Of a stretch of 64,000 nt of DNA, positions 9,835 to 19,135 are shown piece by piece. Each line of letters starts with the position of its first letter. Position 1 is the first letter of the stretch. Origin of the DNA: CAVWXT01 sp963759115. Its GTDB lineage: Bacteria > Planctomycetota > Planctomycetia > Pirellulales > Thermoguttaceae. Location: positions 1-64,000 of the forward strand of contig CAVWXT010000005.1 in NCBI GenBank assembly GCA_963759115.1, given 5' to 3'. Both the position numbers and the translations under genes were made by a program. Under the pieces are notes generated by a model that did no database searches, was not told the origin of the DNA, and saw nothing but the letters and a program-made list of their open reading frames with translations.

Positions 9835-10161
9835 GTGTCGATCTTGCCGGTTGGATCGGTCGTGACGATTTTGACCCCACCCGGTTGCTACGCCTATTGC
9901 GGGAATCGCGATTCGGCCGATATGTCGGCAACCGGCCGCGCGGTTCTGTATCTCACCGAAAGGTCGGACGGCGCAGTCGTGTCGAATTGGCCCGGTACTC
10001 TGGAGTTCCGGGTCCGTCACAAGCGCGTGGGTTCTCACAACCTTGCCGGTCGGCGCGTCGATGTGTGGTTTGCTGATTCCGACGGTCGGGAATGGCGTGG
10101 GGTCAACTACAGCCATAACTCGCAATTGTGCCATTGCCACCGGTTGCGCGGCGCGGCATGA
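9835..10161 (+). CDS. Small hypothetical protein
   Basis: 108 aa if started at the GTG at 9835, which has AGGAG nine bases upstream; the open frame extends back to 9616 but that part reads as translated repeat. The body looks like real protein: a hydrophobic opening SILPVGSVVTILTPPGCYAY, then a C-terminal part with RRVDVWFADSDGREWRGVNY and a closing CHCHRL. Conserved-looking aromatic and charged residues and balanced codon use favour coding, but I recognise no family. It stands alone before a 500-base gap. Confidence 0.5.
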   Translation: MSILPVGSVVTILTPPGCYAYCGNRDSADMSATGRAVLYLTERSDGAVVSNWPGTLEFRVRHKRVGSHNLAGRRVDVWFADSDGREWRGVNYSHNSQLCHCHRLRGAA

Positions 10162-10672
10162 TCCGGGTTATCGTGCTGATTGTCGGCGCTGCCGGTCAAC
10201 TCCCGGCCGGTCAATCGGGAAGCGTTGCCGGCCCGTGGTGCTGCCGGTCAAGATCGGCCCCCCACGCTCCCGGCCCGTGGTGCCGCCCGGCCCTCGATTC
10301 CTAACCGTGGCGCGCGTCGCTTGAGACCTAACCGTGGGATATATCGACTTCGATGGTCAGGTTCGTAGAAACTAGGTGGCTGTCCGGCCGGCGGCTCACA
10401 TCGGTTGGCGGCCGGCGGGCCGGCGGCGGCCGGTAGGTGCGCCCAACACCCAACAGAGGTGAAAGTGTTGGGCACGCTCAACAGAACGGCGACGGTGCGG
10501 AGCGCCCAAAACAGACCGGCATACCCACCTAGCGCGCCAACTCTTGTACCGATTTGTTCGGCGCGCCAGACAGCGCCCAACAGGAGTCAGGAGGGGCGAA
10601 TCGTAGGTACAAGAAAATTCGGAGTGTTGGACATTTGTTGGGCGCACGCCGGTGGCATTTCACGCGCAGAAG
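10162..10672. other. Non-coding gap with recurring GCGCCCAAC motif
   Basis: No convincing gene. The stretch is very GC-rich and has the motif GCGCCCAAC or its complement several times (about 10440, 10500, 10570, 10640), and a hairpin CCCAACAC/GTGTTGGG at about 10443-10476. Short open frames on both strands have no recognisable content. Confidence 0.6.
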
Positions 10673-10707
10673 AAAAGGACTTGCGGCCAATCGTCGCAAG
10701 TCCTTTT
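10673..10707 (-). terminator. Perfect hairpin downstream of tRNA-Leu
   Basis: Thirteen-base perfect stem (AAAAGGACTTGCG at 10673-10685, complement at 10695-10707) with a nine-base loop. Read on the minus strand it follows the tRNA by 19 bases and ends in a run of T from the AAAA arm, as a rho-independent terminator would. The opposite strand also has TTTTGTTTT, so it may work in both directions. Confidence 0.7.
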
Positions 10708-10726
10708 GTTTTAAGAGGTTCGGAAG

Positions 10727-10810
<84 letters not shown>

Positions 10811-10855
10811 AGCACGCACAGCCCAAGTCTCAGTGTACCTGCCGCACACCGACCG

Positions 10856-12649
10856 TCAAGCCGTGGTACGCCTGACAACCAAGATCGTGTAATCGTGATG
10901 GTCTGCGATTGCGTGGGAACTGAGCGATTCTCGCGCCGCTGCCACAATCTCGTCGGCCGATAGATCCGGTCTGCCCTGTAGCGTTTCGCCCAATCGCATT
11001 TCACCCAGAGGGCAGCCCGCGGCATCCGTAGCATCGCGGACGCTCTCGGAAAGGACCACCAACGCTTCTCCCGGCTGCAACTCGTGGCCCATCTGCTCGA
11101 AATCAGCTTCGGGACTCTCCCCTAGGCAGAGAGAACTCCGGCTGAGCGATTTCCAGCCATCGCCGCGTAGCAGCAATACCGAGGGCCGGCCCGCTGATGC
11201 GCAGCACACCCGCCCGGTGGCCGTCTCGATCAGCCCGCAGAACAGACTCGCGTGTTGATCGCCGGCCGAGCCGGTCCAGAGCGTCAGGTTCACCTGTTGA
11301 AGGATGCGCTCGGTCTGGCGGTGATATCGGGCGTGGGCGCGAACCGCCGCCTTGACGGCGTTGGCCGTCATCGCGCCGGCCATCCCCTGCTCGGCGGCGT
11401 GGCCGACCGCTACCGCCAGCAGGCCGTCGGGCAGGCAAAACCAATCGTGGAATGCCCCGCCAACACCGTCCGCCTGGGCCGTCCAGCCAGCCACATCCCA
11501 ACCATCCAACAGGGGCGCGATCGTCGGCAACTCGTTCCGCTGCAGGCGTTCGGCCGCCGCAACTTGCTTCTGCAATTTTGCACCGTCCGCGCCCGCTCGC
11601 AGCAGCATCTCGCGTTCCAGGTCCGACGCCAACCGGCCCGCAACAACCTCGACGATGTTCGTCTCACGGTCGCTGAAGTCGCGCGTCGCGTTGCAGAAAA
11701 TCCAGAGCGTACCGAGGAGCGTTGTCGCCGTTGAAACCGGTACGCATACGGCCGTGGGAAATTCTTCGGGCACGTTCCACATGCCCATCGTGTCGCCGTC
11801 GTTGAGCACCACGGCGTGACCCAATAACGCTTCCAGGTCGGCCACCGCACTCGGCAACGGCCGGGCGGGGGCGGCAAGCCGATCGAAGGGCAATCCCCAG
11901 GACGATCGCAACTTGAGTTCGGTCGTAGCCTCATCGAGGAGGTAGAGGGCGGCCGCAGCCCCGCCGACGGCCTCGGCGCCCCCGCGCAACACGGCCTCTA
12001 GCCGGGCCGCCAAATGCTTCTCTTCTTCGCGGTGGGGCACTACCGGCACGCCGGCGGCCAATTCGGCTTCGCGCTGCCGAAGGGCGTGCCGCGTCTGGAG
12101 CAACTCACTGAGCAGATCGGCAATCGAACCGGCCAACGTCCGGGCAACGTCGCGATCAATGGCAATCGATCCGCCGGTGAGCGGCAAGGGGCGGGGCACG
12201 AGGGGATCGAGGCGCGGGACCGGGAACTCAGGGCTCGCGGTTCGGGGCTTCGGAGTCGGGGCCGAGGCGACCGCTCCTCCTTCCGCTCTCTGCCTTCCGC
12301 TTTCCGCCTTGCGGTTATCGTGCTCCAATGTGAGGAAGCCCGTGGTGGTCTTGGAACTGCCACAGACCGGCGCAGACCACGCTCGCCCGGCAGAGGCATT
12401 CTCCTCGGTCGCCGGTAAATAGCGCAACGTCCATCCCGTGGCCAGGCGGAAGGAGCGGAGCAAATCGGGTAGGCTGGCAACGGCCTCCATCGGCGGGCGA
12501 ACGGGCTTGGGCGGCTGCTCGGTGTAAAGCTTCAGGTGCTTCTGCTGCGGTGCGGGTTTGGCCACGGGCGTTCGGGTGCGGAGGGAAGTGGGGCAGGAAC
12601 CCGTCCGTGGTCGGCCATTGCGAGGCGGCCGACTTGGAAAAATCGGCAC
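10856..12649 (-). CDS. GAF-domain SpoIIE-type serine phosphatase
   Basis: 597 aa from a GTG at 12649; a start at the ATG near 12490 (MEAVASLPDLLRSFR) would give 544 aa and the first 53 residues are low complexity, so the start is uncertain. A GAF-type sensor lies about residues 205-355 (LEAVLRGGAEAVGGAAAALY, then DRETNIVEVVAGRLASDLER), followed by a PP2C/SpoIIE domain about 370-597 (WDVAGWTAQADGVGGAFHDW, LLAVAVGHAAEQGMAGAM, HDYTILVVRR). The invariant G-D of PP2C metal sites is replaced by G-G and G-H in these motifs, so catalytic activity is doubtful. Residues about 113-160 are a Pro/Ala/Arg insertion encoded by repeat-like DNA. Such proteins usually regulate partner-switching pathways; no anti-sigma partner is next to it. 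Confidence 0.82.
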   Translation of the reverse strand: MPIFPSRPPRNGRPRTGSCPTSLRTRTPVAKPAPQQKHLKLYTEQPPKPVRPPMEAVASLPDLLRSFRLATGWTLRYLPATEENASAGRAWSAPVCGSSKTTTGFLTLEHDNRKAESGRQRAEGGAVASAPTPKPRTASPEFPVPRLDPLVPRPLPLTGGSIAIDRDVARTLAGSIADLLSELLQTRHALRQREAELAAGVPVVPHREEEKHLAARLEAVLRGGAEAVGGAAAALYLLDEATTELKLRSSWGLPFDRLAAPARPLPSAVADLEALLGHAVVLNDGDTMGMWNVPEEFPTAVCVPVSTATTLLGTLWIFCNATRDFSDRETNIVEVVAGRLASDLEREMLLRAGADGAKLQKQVAAAERLQRNELPTIAPLLDGWDVAGWTAQADGVGGAFHDWFCLPDGLLAVAVGHAAEQGMAGAMTANAVKAAVRAHARYHRQTERILQQVNLTLWTGSAGDQHASLFCGLIETATGRVCCASAGRPSVLLLRGDGWKSLSRSSLCLGESPEADFEQMGHELQPGEALVVLSESVRDATDAAGCPLGEMRLGETLQGRPDLSADEIVAAARESLSSHAIADHHDYTILVVRRTTA

Positions 12650-12849
12650 AGCCGGAACAATGGGCCGGTCTTTCCCGCGAAGTCAACGTTATGCAGATTA
12701 CGCAGAATCCGTGACCGGCATAGCTTAACATCGGCCGGTCTGGTCGGGGACGTGAGTCAGAGTTCGCCGAGGGCAAGGAGTGTCAAAAACGAGGGTTTGG
12801 GCGCATTTCTCACCACGCGGGCATAATTTGGCACAGAGCGTTCAACACC

Positions 12850-12906
12850 AACCCGAAGCGCGAGCGAGGGCAACCAGTTGTCTGGCCCTCGCTTGCGCTT
12901 CGGGTT
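12850..12906. repeat. AACCCGAAGCGCGAGCGAGGG palindrome
   Basis: Arms 12850-12871 and 12885-12906 are inverted copies with one mismatch around a 13-base loop. It sits in the 419-base gap between the phosphatase and hemD, both of which point away from it. Nothing else is recognisable in that gap. The family differs from the other palindromes in this window. Confidence 0.8.
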
Positions 12907-13068
12907 AGTGTGCGGCTGGTGAGAAATGCGGGTTAGGGCGCGATGGTCTGCGCGGTGGGCCCCTCGGGGAAGGGCTCGCAATGGCCCACCGCTCGCCAAC
13001 CGTAACAATGCGTCTTACAATGACTGCCATGATCGACCGCCGCGGCAACGTTCTGGGATGAGATAATC

Positions 13069-13863
13069 ATGTCGGCCGACGTTTCCTCCCCTTGCCCATC
13101 GCGACCGCTCGATGGCAGGCGCGTGATGGTCACGCGGCCGGTCGTGGAATCGGAGAAGGGTTCCGTCGACCCGTTGACGGAACAACTGCGCGAATTGGGG
13201 GCCGAGGTGGTCGTGCAGCCGGCGATTCGCATTGGGCCACCGGCCGACTGGCGGCCAGTCGATAACGCCCTGGCACGGCTCGATCAATTCGACTGGCTGG
13301 TCTTTTCGAGCGTCAACGGCGTTCGCTTTCTGTTGGACCGCTTGCTTCACGACGGCGATGTGCGGCGAGTGGGTCCGATGAAGTTGGCGGCCATCGGGCC
13401 GGGCACCGCCGAGGAACTGACCCGATACCATCTCACGGCCGATCTGGTGCCCGAAGAGTTCCGCGCCGAAGCGCTGGCCGAGGCGTTGGCTCGCGATGCC
13501 GCGGGCCGGCGATTCCTGTTGGCCCGCGCCAGCCGTGGCCGCGAAGTCTTGGCCGAACGGCTCACGGCGGCCGGCGCCGTGGTCGAGCAAATCGTGGTGT
13601 ATACCAGTACGGACGTGGAACAACCGGACGCCGAGGTTGCCGCGATGCTTTCCGCGGGCCGGATCGACTGGGTGACGGTGACGAGCTCTGCCATCGCGCG
13701 GTCGGTGGCGAGGCTGTTTGGCAACGAGTTGCGGCAGGCCCAATTGGCCAGCATCAGCCCGCTCACCTCCGGTGTGCTACGCGAGCTGGGCTATGAGCCG
13801 TCGATTGAGGCGACCGAGTACACCATGCCCGGCCTGGTGGCGGCGATCGCCTGCGCATCCTGA
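13069..13863 (+). CDS. hemD: Uroporphyrinogen-III synthase
   Basis: 264 aa. It closes and inverts ring D of hydroxymethylbilane to make uroporphyrinogen III for haem and cobamides. The bilobed HemD pattern is visible: GRRVMVTRP near the start, LVFSSVNGVRFLLDRL around 82, LAAIGPGTAEEL around 106, LLARASRGREVLAERL around 145, and VTVTSSAIARSVARLF around 204. The family has low identity, so the call rests on these spaced motifs and normal length. hemC is not adjacent. Start ATG at 13069 has a weak ribosome site. Confidence 0.88.
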   Translation: MSADVSSPCPSRPLDGRRVMVTRPVVESEKGSVDPLTEQLRELGAEVVVQPAIRIGPPADWRPVDNALARLDQFDWLVFSSVNGVRFLLDRLLHDGDVRRVGPMKLAAIGPGTAEELTRYHLTADLVPEEFRAEALAEALARDAAGRRFLLARASRGREVLAERLTAAGAVVEQIVVYTSTDVEQPDAEVAAMLSAGRIDWVTVTSSAIARSVARLFGNELRQAQLASISPLTSGVLRELGYEPSIEATEYTMPGLVAAIACAS

Positions 13864-13884
13864 AGCCTGACGCGCCGTCGGGTT

Positions 13885-13949
13885 GGGTGCCACGGGCAGC
13901 TTGTCTGTCCGTGCAGGAGACACGGGCAGACAAGCTGCCCGTGGCACCC
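13885..13949. repeat. Palindrome GGGTGCCACGGGCAGCTTGTC
   Basis: Perfect 23-base arms at 13885-13907 and 13927-13949. The stretch after it (13963-13986, TGTGTCAGACTACTGTTCACGGA) recurs in the same order after a decayed copy of this palindrome at 34027-34141, so the two parts form one composite repeat. As transcribed RNA the hairpin could end hemD transcripts, though no T tract follows. Confidence 0.85.
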
Positions 13950-14026
13950 GAAAATTTCGGTGTGTCAGACTACTGTTCACGGACGATTTCCCGACGCAGA
14001 TTCGAGACACTTGACTGGCGCCATCA

Positions 14027-14044
14027 TGTGAACATATAATCACA
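14027..14044. promoter_or_regulatory. Probable TetR operator, TGTGA-N8-TCACA
   Basis: An 18-base near-palindrome 22 bases before the regulator's ATG. A second 18-base copy with the same half-sites lies directly after the regulator gene. TetR-family dimers bind palindromes of this size, usually next to their own gene. Confidence 0.7.
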
Positions 14045-14065
14045 ATAGAGAGACAAGAGGCGAAT

Positions 14066-14686
14066 ATGGCGGAAGCGAAACTCGATACCCAAGTCCGGCG
14101 CGAGCAGATTGCCGAAGCCGCTCTGGAACTGGTGGCCAGCCAGGGCCTGCGGCGGTTGAGCGTCGCGGCCGTCGCCCGGCGGGTGGGGTTGGTGCCTTCC
14201 GGCATCTATCGCCACTTCAAGAGCAAGGACGAGATCCTGGCCGCCGTGCTGGACCGCATCGAGCAGCGACTGCTGGCCAACGTGCAGGCCGCCCGCGAGG
14301 AGAGCACCGATCCGCTGGAATGCCTCAAGAGCGTGCTCATGCGGCACATCCGTTTTATCCGCGAAGGGCGGGCCATTCCACGGATGATCTTCTCCGACGA
14401 CGTCCATGCCGGCAGCCCTCAACGAAAACAACGAGTCTTCGAGATTTTCACCCGCTACACCGACGACGTGGCCGGAATCGTGCGCCTGGGGCAATCGCAG
14501 GGCCGAATCCGCCCCGAGCTCGACGTGCAGACGGTGGTCATGATGCTCTTGGGCATCGTCGTGCCCGCCGGAATCCTTTGGCACTTGACCGAGGGCGGCT
14601 TCGACGTGACGCGCCACGCGCTGCGGGCGTGGCAGTTGTTCAGCTCTGCAATAACCGCTCCTGCAAGCGACCCAGCTTTACAGTGA
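14066..14686 (+). CDS. TetR/AcrR-family transcriptional regulator
   Basis: 206 aa. The N-terminal helix-turn-helix is clear: REQIAEAALELVASQGLRRL, SVAAVARRVGLVPSGIYRHF, KSKDEILAAVLDRIE. The C-terminal ligand domain has the long helical layout of regulators controlling efflux pumps (PRMIFSDDVHAGSPQRKQRV, then VVMMLLGIVVPAGILWHL). It is intact, unlike the adaptor gene that follows. The start ATG has AAGAGGCGA upstream. The paired palindromes on either side suggest that it represses itself and the adaptor gene until a toxic ligand releases it. Confidence 0.92.
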   Translation: MAEAKLDTQVRREQIAEAALELVASQGLRRLSVAAVARRVGLVPSGIYRHFKSKDEILAAVLDRIEQRLLANVQAAREESTDPLECLKSVLMRHIRFIREGRAIPRMIFSDDVHAGSPQRKQRVFEIFTRYTDDVAGIVRLGQSQGRIRPELDVQTVVMMLLGIVVPAGILWHLTEGGFDVTRHALRAWQLFSSAITAPASDPALQ

Positions 14687-14704
14687 TGTGAACGGCAATT
14701 CACA
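14687..14704. promoter_or_regulatory. Probable TetR operator, TGTGAA-N6-TTCACA
   Basis: Perfect six-base half-sites with six bases between, beginning at the first base after the regulator's stop codon and 166 bases before the adaptor gene. Same length and half-sites as the copy at 14027-14044. Confidence 0.75.
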
Positions 14705-14869
14705 AAATGAGCGGCCGTTGGGCCGTGCATCCGACAACGCGACGAGGGGTGGCAGTTCAACGGTCGCCCTGACGACGGGCACCGCCAACACAACCACAAC
14801 CTAACCTTGAAGGGGCGGTTCGCCGCAAACCCGAGAACAGTCCGCAGCACGTCCCGCGGGAAAGTCGAC

Positions 14870-16035
14870 ATGAAGGCAATACTGCGAATCTTGGCGGTGA
14901 TCGTGATCCTCCTGGCCGGCGGAGGCGCGGCCTATTGGTACGCCACGCACAACGGCACCGATCAAGACGGACGGATTCGCGTCTCCGGCAACATCGAGAC
15001 CACCGAGGCCCAGGTGGGTTTCAAGATCGCCGGCCGCGTCGTGGAACGACTGTTCGACGAAGGCGCGATGGTTGAGCCGGGGCAGGTCGTGGCCAGGCTG
15101 GAAACGGCCGACCTCGAGTGCAACGTGGAATTGCGAGCGGCAGAACTTGAGGCCGCTGAGGCGGCGCTGGACGAGTTGCTGGCCGGATCGCGGGAGGAAG
15201 ACATCCGATCGGCGCAAGGCGGCCATGGAAAAGGCGCAACACGCCTTGGCCGACCTCGAAGCCGGCTCGCGGCCGCAGGAAATCGAAGCCGCCAAGGCCG
15301 CCGAGGCCGCCGCCGCGGCCGACGTGACTCGAACCTGCGCGGACCACGGCCGTGCCGCGTCCCTGTTCCAGCGCAAGACCATCTCGGCGGAGGAATACGA
15401 CGCGGCACGGGCTGCCTACGACGTGGCCGTGGAAAGGCTCCGGCAGTCCGTCGAGCAATTGAAACTCGTCGAGGAAGGTCCGCGCAAGGAGCAGATCGAG
15501 CAGGCCCGCTCGGCGCTGGCCCAGGCCAAGGCCCAGTACGACCTGGTGAAGGCCGGGCCGCGCAAGGAAGACATCGAGCAAGGCCGAGCGCGGGTCGAAC
15601 AGGCCCGTGCCGCGCTGCAGTTGGCCGAGACCCAACTCGGCTATGCCACCGCGGTTTCGCCGCTTCCGGTGGAGGCGTGGTGCTGTCGAAGAACATCGAG
15701 CCGGGCGAGTACGTCGCCCCCGGCACCGCCGTGGTCACCGTCGGCGACCTGGTGAACGTCTGGCTGCGGGCCTACATCGAGGAAGTCGACAACGGGCCGG
15801 GTCACGGTCGGCCAGACCGCGACGGTGACTGCCGACAGCCATCCCGGCAAGAACTACAAAGGATTGCGTATCGTTCATTTCGTCCAAGGCCGAGTTCACG
15901 CCGAAGAACGTGCAGACGCAGAAGGAGCGCGTGAAACTGGTCTTTCGCATCAAGATCAACATCACCAACCCGGACAAGGACCTCAATCCGGGCATGCCGG
16001 CCGACGCGGTCATCGACCTGGCATCAGGGAAGTAG
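14870..16035 (+). CDS. HlyD-family membrane fusion protein, several frameshifts
   Basis: The periplasmic adaptor of a tripartite or ABC-type efflux pump, about 385 aa when repaired. ATG at 14870 begins a membrane anchor (ILRILAVIVILLAGGGAAYW). Then come the first lipoyl half (VSGNIETTEAQVGFKIAGRV), a long coiled-coil hairpin (EQARSALAQAKAQYDLVKAG), the second lipoyl half (GVVLSKNIEPGEYVAPGTAV) and the C-terminal beta domain ending at the TAG at 16033. The frame shifts at 15215 (extra C), about 15675 (lost base), about 15791 (extra base) and about 15865 (extra T). All four sit at codon third positions, and repair gives a complete protein. No ABC transporter or permease follows, which is unusual for this family. 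Confidence 0.85.
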
Positions 16036-16160
16036 TGCGGCAACCCATGCGGGGCTACAAATTCGGCTCCCTGGCATAAGTCGGTTTGGCGGTTGGAGAA
16101 ACGCTTGCGACGTGGTGCTTCTCCCCACTCGTCCGCCCCGCCCGTATGCCGAAAACCGTG

Positions 16161-17327
16161 TTAGAACGTGGCCTCGTCGAGGATGCCCGTCGGTGGTAGC
16201 GGGTTAAAGCCGCCGCTCAATGTAGCGGTGCCACCGGCGGGACAACCGCCGCCCCAAGACGTCATCAAATGTTTGAAGACGTTGATGTCCGTGTTGTCCC
16301 GCAAGAACTGCTGGTGTCCATCGCAGAACGAGGCAACCACTCCGCCGGGGTGACGAGAACGGATTTTGTCGGAAAGCAATGCTGTTCGCGGTGGTGTCTG
16401 CGTCGCCCAGGTGCTGGGCGGCCATCCATCGTTGCCGTTGGCAGAAGTCGGTGCGGGGCCCCACTCAAAGCTGAGGTTGATCTGGGCTTCGCCGCCCAGC
16501 CAGGAAATATCCCAGTTGGGGTTGAGCCGGTAATATCTTTCGGTGGCCCCGGGGTACTCCTTCAAATACATCGGCCGGTTACCCGGATCGGTCAAAACGG
16601 ATTCCGAGAGCAGCAACGTATTCGTAGTGCCGTCATGGGCACCGATGAAATCGGTTCCCACTTTCACCCACCCGTACACAGTCGGGGGAGTCGGTTTCGA
16701 CCAATCCGGATTTGCGGCCAACACGGCGATCGGGTTGGCTAAATCCATGCACACACCCTGGGCACCGGAACAGCCACCATTAGCGATAGGATTGGCGTTG
16801 TCGTCATCAAGGTTACTTGCGGTGAAGGAGCTTGCTGGTAGCTGGAAGCGGTGGTTAAGACCACGGTTGCATACGTACGACAACCATGTGTCGCCTTGAT
16901 TGTTCGAGGGCGGAGGATCGCTCGGACATGTGAGCAGCCGAATGTTCAACCTCTGAGCCGTTCCGCTTGCCCACAGATCGTATAGGTCCTTTTGCTCCAT
17001 ATACGGAAACAGAGCGACGACCCAACTGGCGTTCACAGTGGACGCGATCTGATTGCAGTATCCGGGGAAATACCGCCGGGCCGACTCGAAACCCAACATG
17101 GCTACCGTGAGCTGGTGTTGGTTATTGGTGCAGGTGGCGCGGCGGCCGGTTTCGCGGGCCGCGTTGACTGCCGGCAAGAGCAGGGCCGTCAACATGCCGA
17201 TGATGGTGATCACCACCAGAAGTTCCACCAAGGTAAAGGCCGATCGGCCGGAATGTCTGGCCGCCATCGGCTGGGCACCCCCCTGCCGGCTGCATAGCTC
17301 TCTGTTCGCATGTATAGACCGACGCAT
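16161..17327 (-). CDS. DUF1559 protein with prepilin-type N-terminus
   Basis: 388 aa from the ATG at 17327 (GGGGAG seven bases upstream); an ATG at 17267 nearer the leader is also possible. The prepilin cleavage and methylation motif FTLVELLVVITIIGMLTALL is followed by the DUF1559 region beginning with NAARETGRRATCTNN, then the C-terminal motif RHPGGVVASFCDGHQQFL. DUF1559 proteins are a large family of pseudopilin-like exported proteins abundant in planctomycetes; their role is unknown. It lies alone on the minus strand, facing away from the group II intron. Confidence 0.93.
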   Translation of the reverse strand: MRRSIHANRELCSRQGGAQPMAARHSGRSAFTLVELLVVITIIGMLTALLLPAVNAARETGRRATCTNNQHQLTVAMLGFESARRYFPGYCNQIASTVNASWVVALFPYMEQKDLYDLWASGTAQRLNIRLLTCPSDPPPSNNQGDTWLSYVCNRGLNHRFQLPASSFTASNLDDDNANPIANGGCSGAQGVCMDLANPIAVLAANPDWSKPTPPTVYGWVKVGTDFIGAHDGTTNTLLLSESVLTDPGNRPMYLKEYPGATERYYRLNPNWDISWLGGEAQINLSFEWGPAPTSANGNDGWPPSTWATQTPPRTALLSDKIRSRHPGGVVASFCDGHQQFLRDNTDINVFKHLMTSWGGGCPAGGTATLSGGFNPLPPTGILDEATF

Positions 17328-17712
17328 TGCCTGACTCCCCAAGGTTCTGTCCTGATCGCCTTGCCCAAACTTATTCTCTCACAACCGCCGAAAAAAGTCC
17401 ACACTTTTCGGGCGGAATCAGGGAGCCCATTCATTCGGGGTATTCAGTCTTTGCGAATGAGGGGGCATGAAAGGCCATCACCCGCGGTCGGGAGACCGGA
17501 GGAAGGCCCTCACGCAAAGCCGCCAAGGCGCAAAGGTCGGCGGCTTCGACAGTCGCGTTTTTCCTACTGCGGGCATTCCGTTCGGCCGCGGTGGAATCGC
17601 AAGCCCCAGAGGGGCGCAAGTCGATAGCCAGGGGCGTTGGCCCTCGTTGTTACACAGAAGGCGTTCGGACAGAAATGACAGAGGGTTCCATTGGGCCACT
17701 TTTCTTATAGAG

Positions 17713-17783
17713 GTAGGGAGGCCGCATTGGGTTGCGGCCCCCCTCCCTCCGAACCGGACTGGCGGATTTCCCGCATCCGGCTC
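17713..17783 (-). ncRNA. Group II intron domains V and VI
   Basis: Domain V occupies 17751-17783 and reads GAGCCGGATGCGGG, a GAAA-type turn, then the paired arm ending CCGGTTC. It contains the AGC catalytic triad. Domain VI (17713-17748) is a stem of GGAGG/GGCCGCA paired with TGCGGCC/CCTCC, with the branch region near its 3' side. Confidence 0.88.
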
Positions 17784-17797
17784 TCCAGTTGATGGTG

Positions 17798-19135
17798 TTA
17801 CCTCCGAAAGGGTTGAGCGAAACAGACATGGGCGGTTTGCAGGGAATACAGCCCTTGCTCGTCGAAGAAGCGATTGGGCCAACGCTGCTGGTCCCTTCCG
17901 CGGCCCCGTCCGCGCCGTTTCTGTCGCCGCCGCAACATGCTACGCAGCCGACCACGAATCCAGCCGTCCAGTTGGCGGAAAACCGACCCGCGACAATGGC
18001 GAAAGTAGGTGAACCAGCCGCGAAGTTGCCGCGTCAGTCGAGCACACGTGAAGGGCAGGTCATGCCCGTTCGTGCGCTTGGTCTTCTCGCGCACCGCCTC
18101 CTTGAGTTTCCGCAGGCTCTTTTGCCGCGGCACACGCAAGTCGCCGCGGAAGCGATAGCCCAGAAAATCGAAACCCTCGATGCGGGCGTCCACGATCTTG
18201 GTTTTGGTCGGATGCAGGGTCAACTCGTTTTCGTTGACCCAACGTTGCACCATCGCCAAGGCCGCTTCCGCCTCCTCGCGAGTCTTGCACAAGATCACGA
18301 AGTCGTCCGCATAACGGACCAGCGCGAAACCGGCGTCGTCCAGCACGTGGTCCAGCGGGTTGAGGTAGATGTTGGCCAGAAGGGGCGAGAGGACTGCTCC
18401 TTGGGGCGTGCCCGTTTCGGGCGTCCACTCCCGCAGGTCGTCCATCACGCCTTGCTCCAGGAACATCTCCACCAAACGCAGCACCCGGCTGTCCGACACC
18501 TTCTCGCGCAGTCGCGTCATCAGCCGTGGCTTCGAGATCGTGTCAAAGTAACTCTTGAGGTCCGCGTCCACCACGTAGACGCGACCAGCGCCGAGCAGTT
18601 CCTCGACCCGTTCCAGGGCGTGATGACACCCTCGTCCGTGTCGAAACCCGTAACTGGCTTGCGAAAACGTGGCGTCGAAGATCGGTTCCAGCACGTGCAA
18701 CAGCGCGGTTTGCACCACGCGGTCACGCACGGTCGGAACCCCCAACGGCCGCTGCTCCTTGCTGCCCGGTTTCGGAATCCAGACTCGCCGCACGGCCTGC
18801 GGACGATACGCATTGGTCCGCAGTGCCTCGTGCAGCCTGTCCAGTTCTTTCTGGCCATTGGCCTGAAAGCCCTCGACCGATTGATGGTCCACCCCCGCTG
18901 CTCCCCGGTTGCCGATCACATGGCTGCGGGCGGCAAACAGGTTCAGCGGCGCGTACACCTTGTCGATCAGCGTGTGCCATCTTCCTCCTCGCACTCCTTG
19001 TTCGAGTGTCGCCAACATGCGGTCCGTCCAGACACACGGGTTCGCCCAGTCGCGAATCGACGGAGGCTCTCCGGCGGGAGTAGCCGCGAACGGCACTGTC
19101 ACCGGGGGATGATTTCTTTCCCGTGGCTCGGACAT
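17798..19135 (-). CDS. ltrA: Group II intron reverse transcriptase/maturase
   Basis: 445 aa from the ATG at 19135. Reverse transcriptase blocks are complete: RVWIPKPGSKEQRPLGVPTV, ASYGFRHGRGCHHALERV, the VDADLKSYFDTI block, TPQGAVLSPLLANIYLN, and the catalytic YADD in LVRYADDFVILCK. The maturase (X) domain follows with LTRQLRGWFTYFRHC near residue 380. There is no HNH endonuclease, as is normal for class C. The protein splices the intron RNA and copies it into DNA. No frameshift, in contrast with many chromosomal genes here. Confidence 0.95.
   Translation of the reverse strand: MSEPRERNHPPVTVPFAATPAGEPPSIRDWANPCVWTDRMLATLEQGVRGGRWHTLIDKVYAPLNLFAARSHVIGNRGAAGVDHQSVEGFQANGQKELDRLHEALRTNAYRPQAVRRVWIPKPGSKEQRPLGVPTVRDRVVQTALLHVLEPIFDATFSQASYGFRHGRGCHHALERVEELLGAGRVYVVDADLKSYFDTISKPRLMTRLREKVSDSRVLRLVEMFLEQGVMDDLREWTPETGTPQGAVLSPLLANIYLNPLDHVLDDAGFALVRYADDFVILCKTREEAEAALAMVQRWVNENELTLHPTKTKIVDARIEGFDFLGYRFRGDLRVPRQKSLRKLKEAVREKTKRTNGHDLPFTCARLTRQLRGWFTYFRHCRGSVFRQLDGWIRGRLRSMLRRRQKRRGRGRGRDQQRWPNRFFDEQGLYSLQTAHVCFAQPFRR

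Noticed and set aside
10673..10707. Riboswitch or attenuator
   Set aside because: A simple stem-loop after the tRNA gene with no upstream aptamer-like structure; a terminator explains it.
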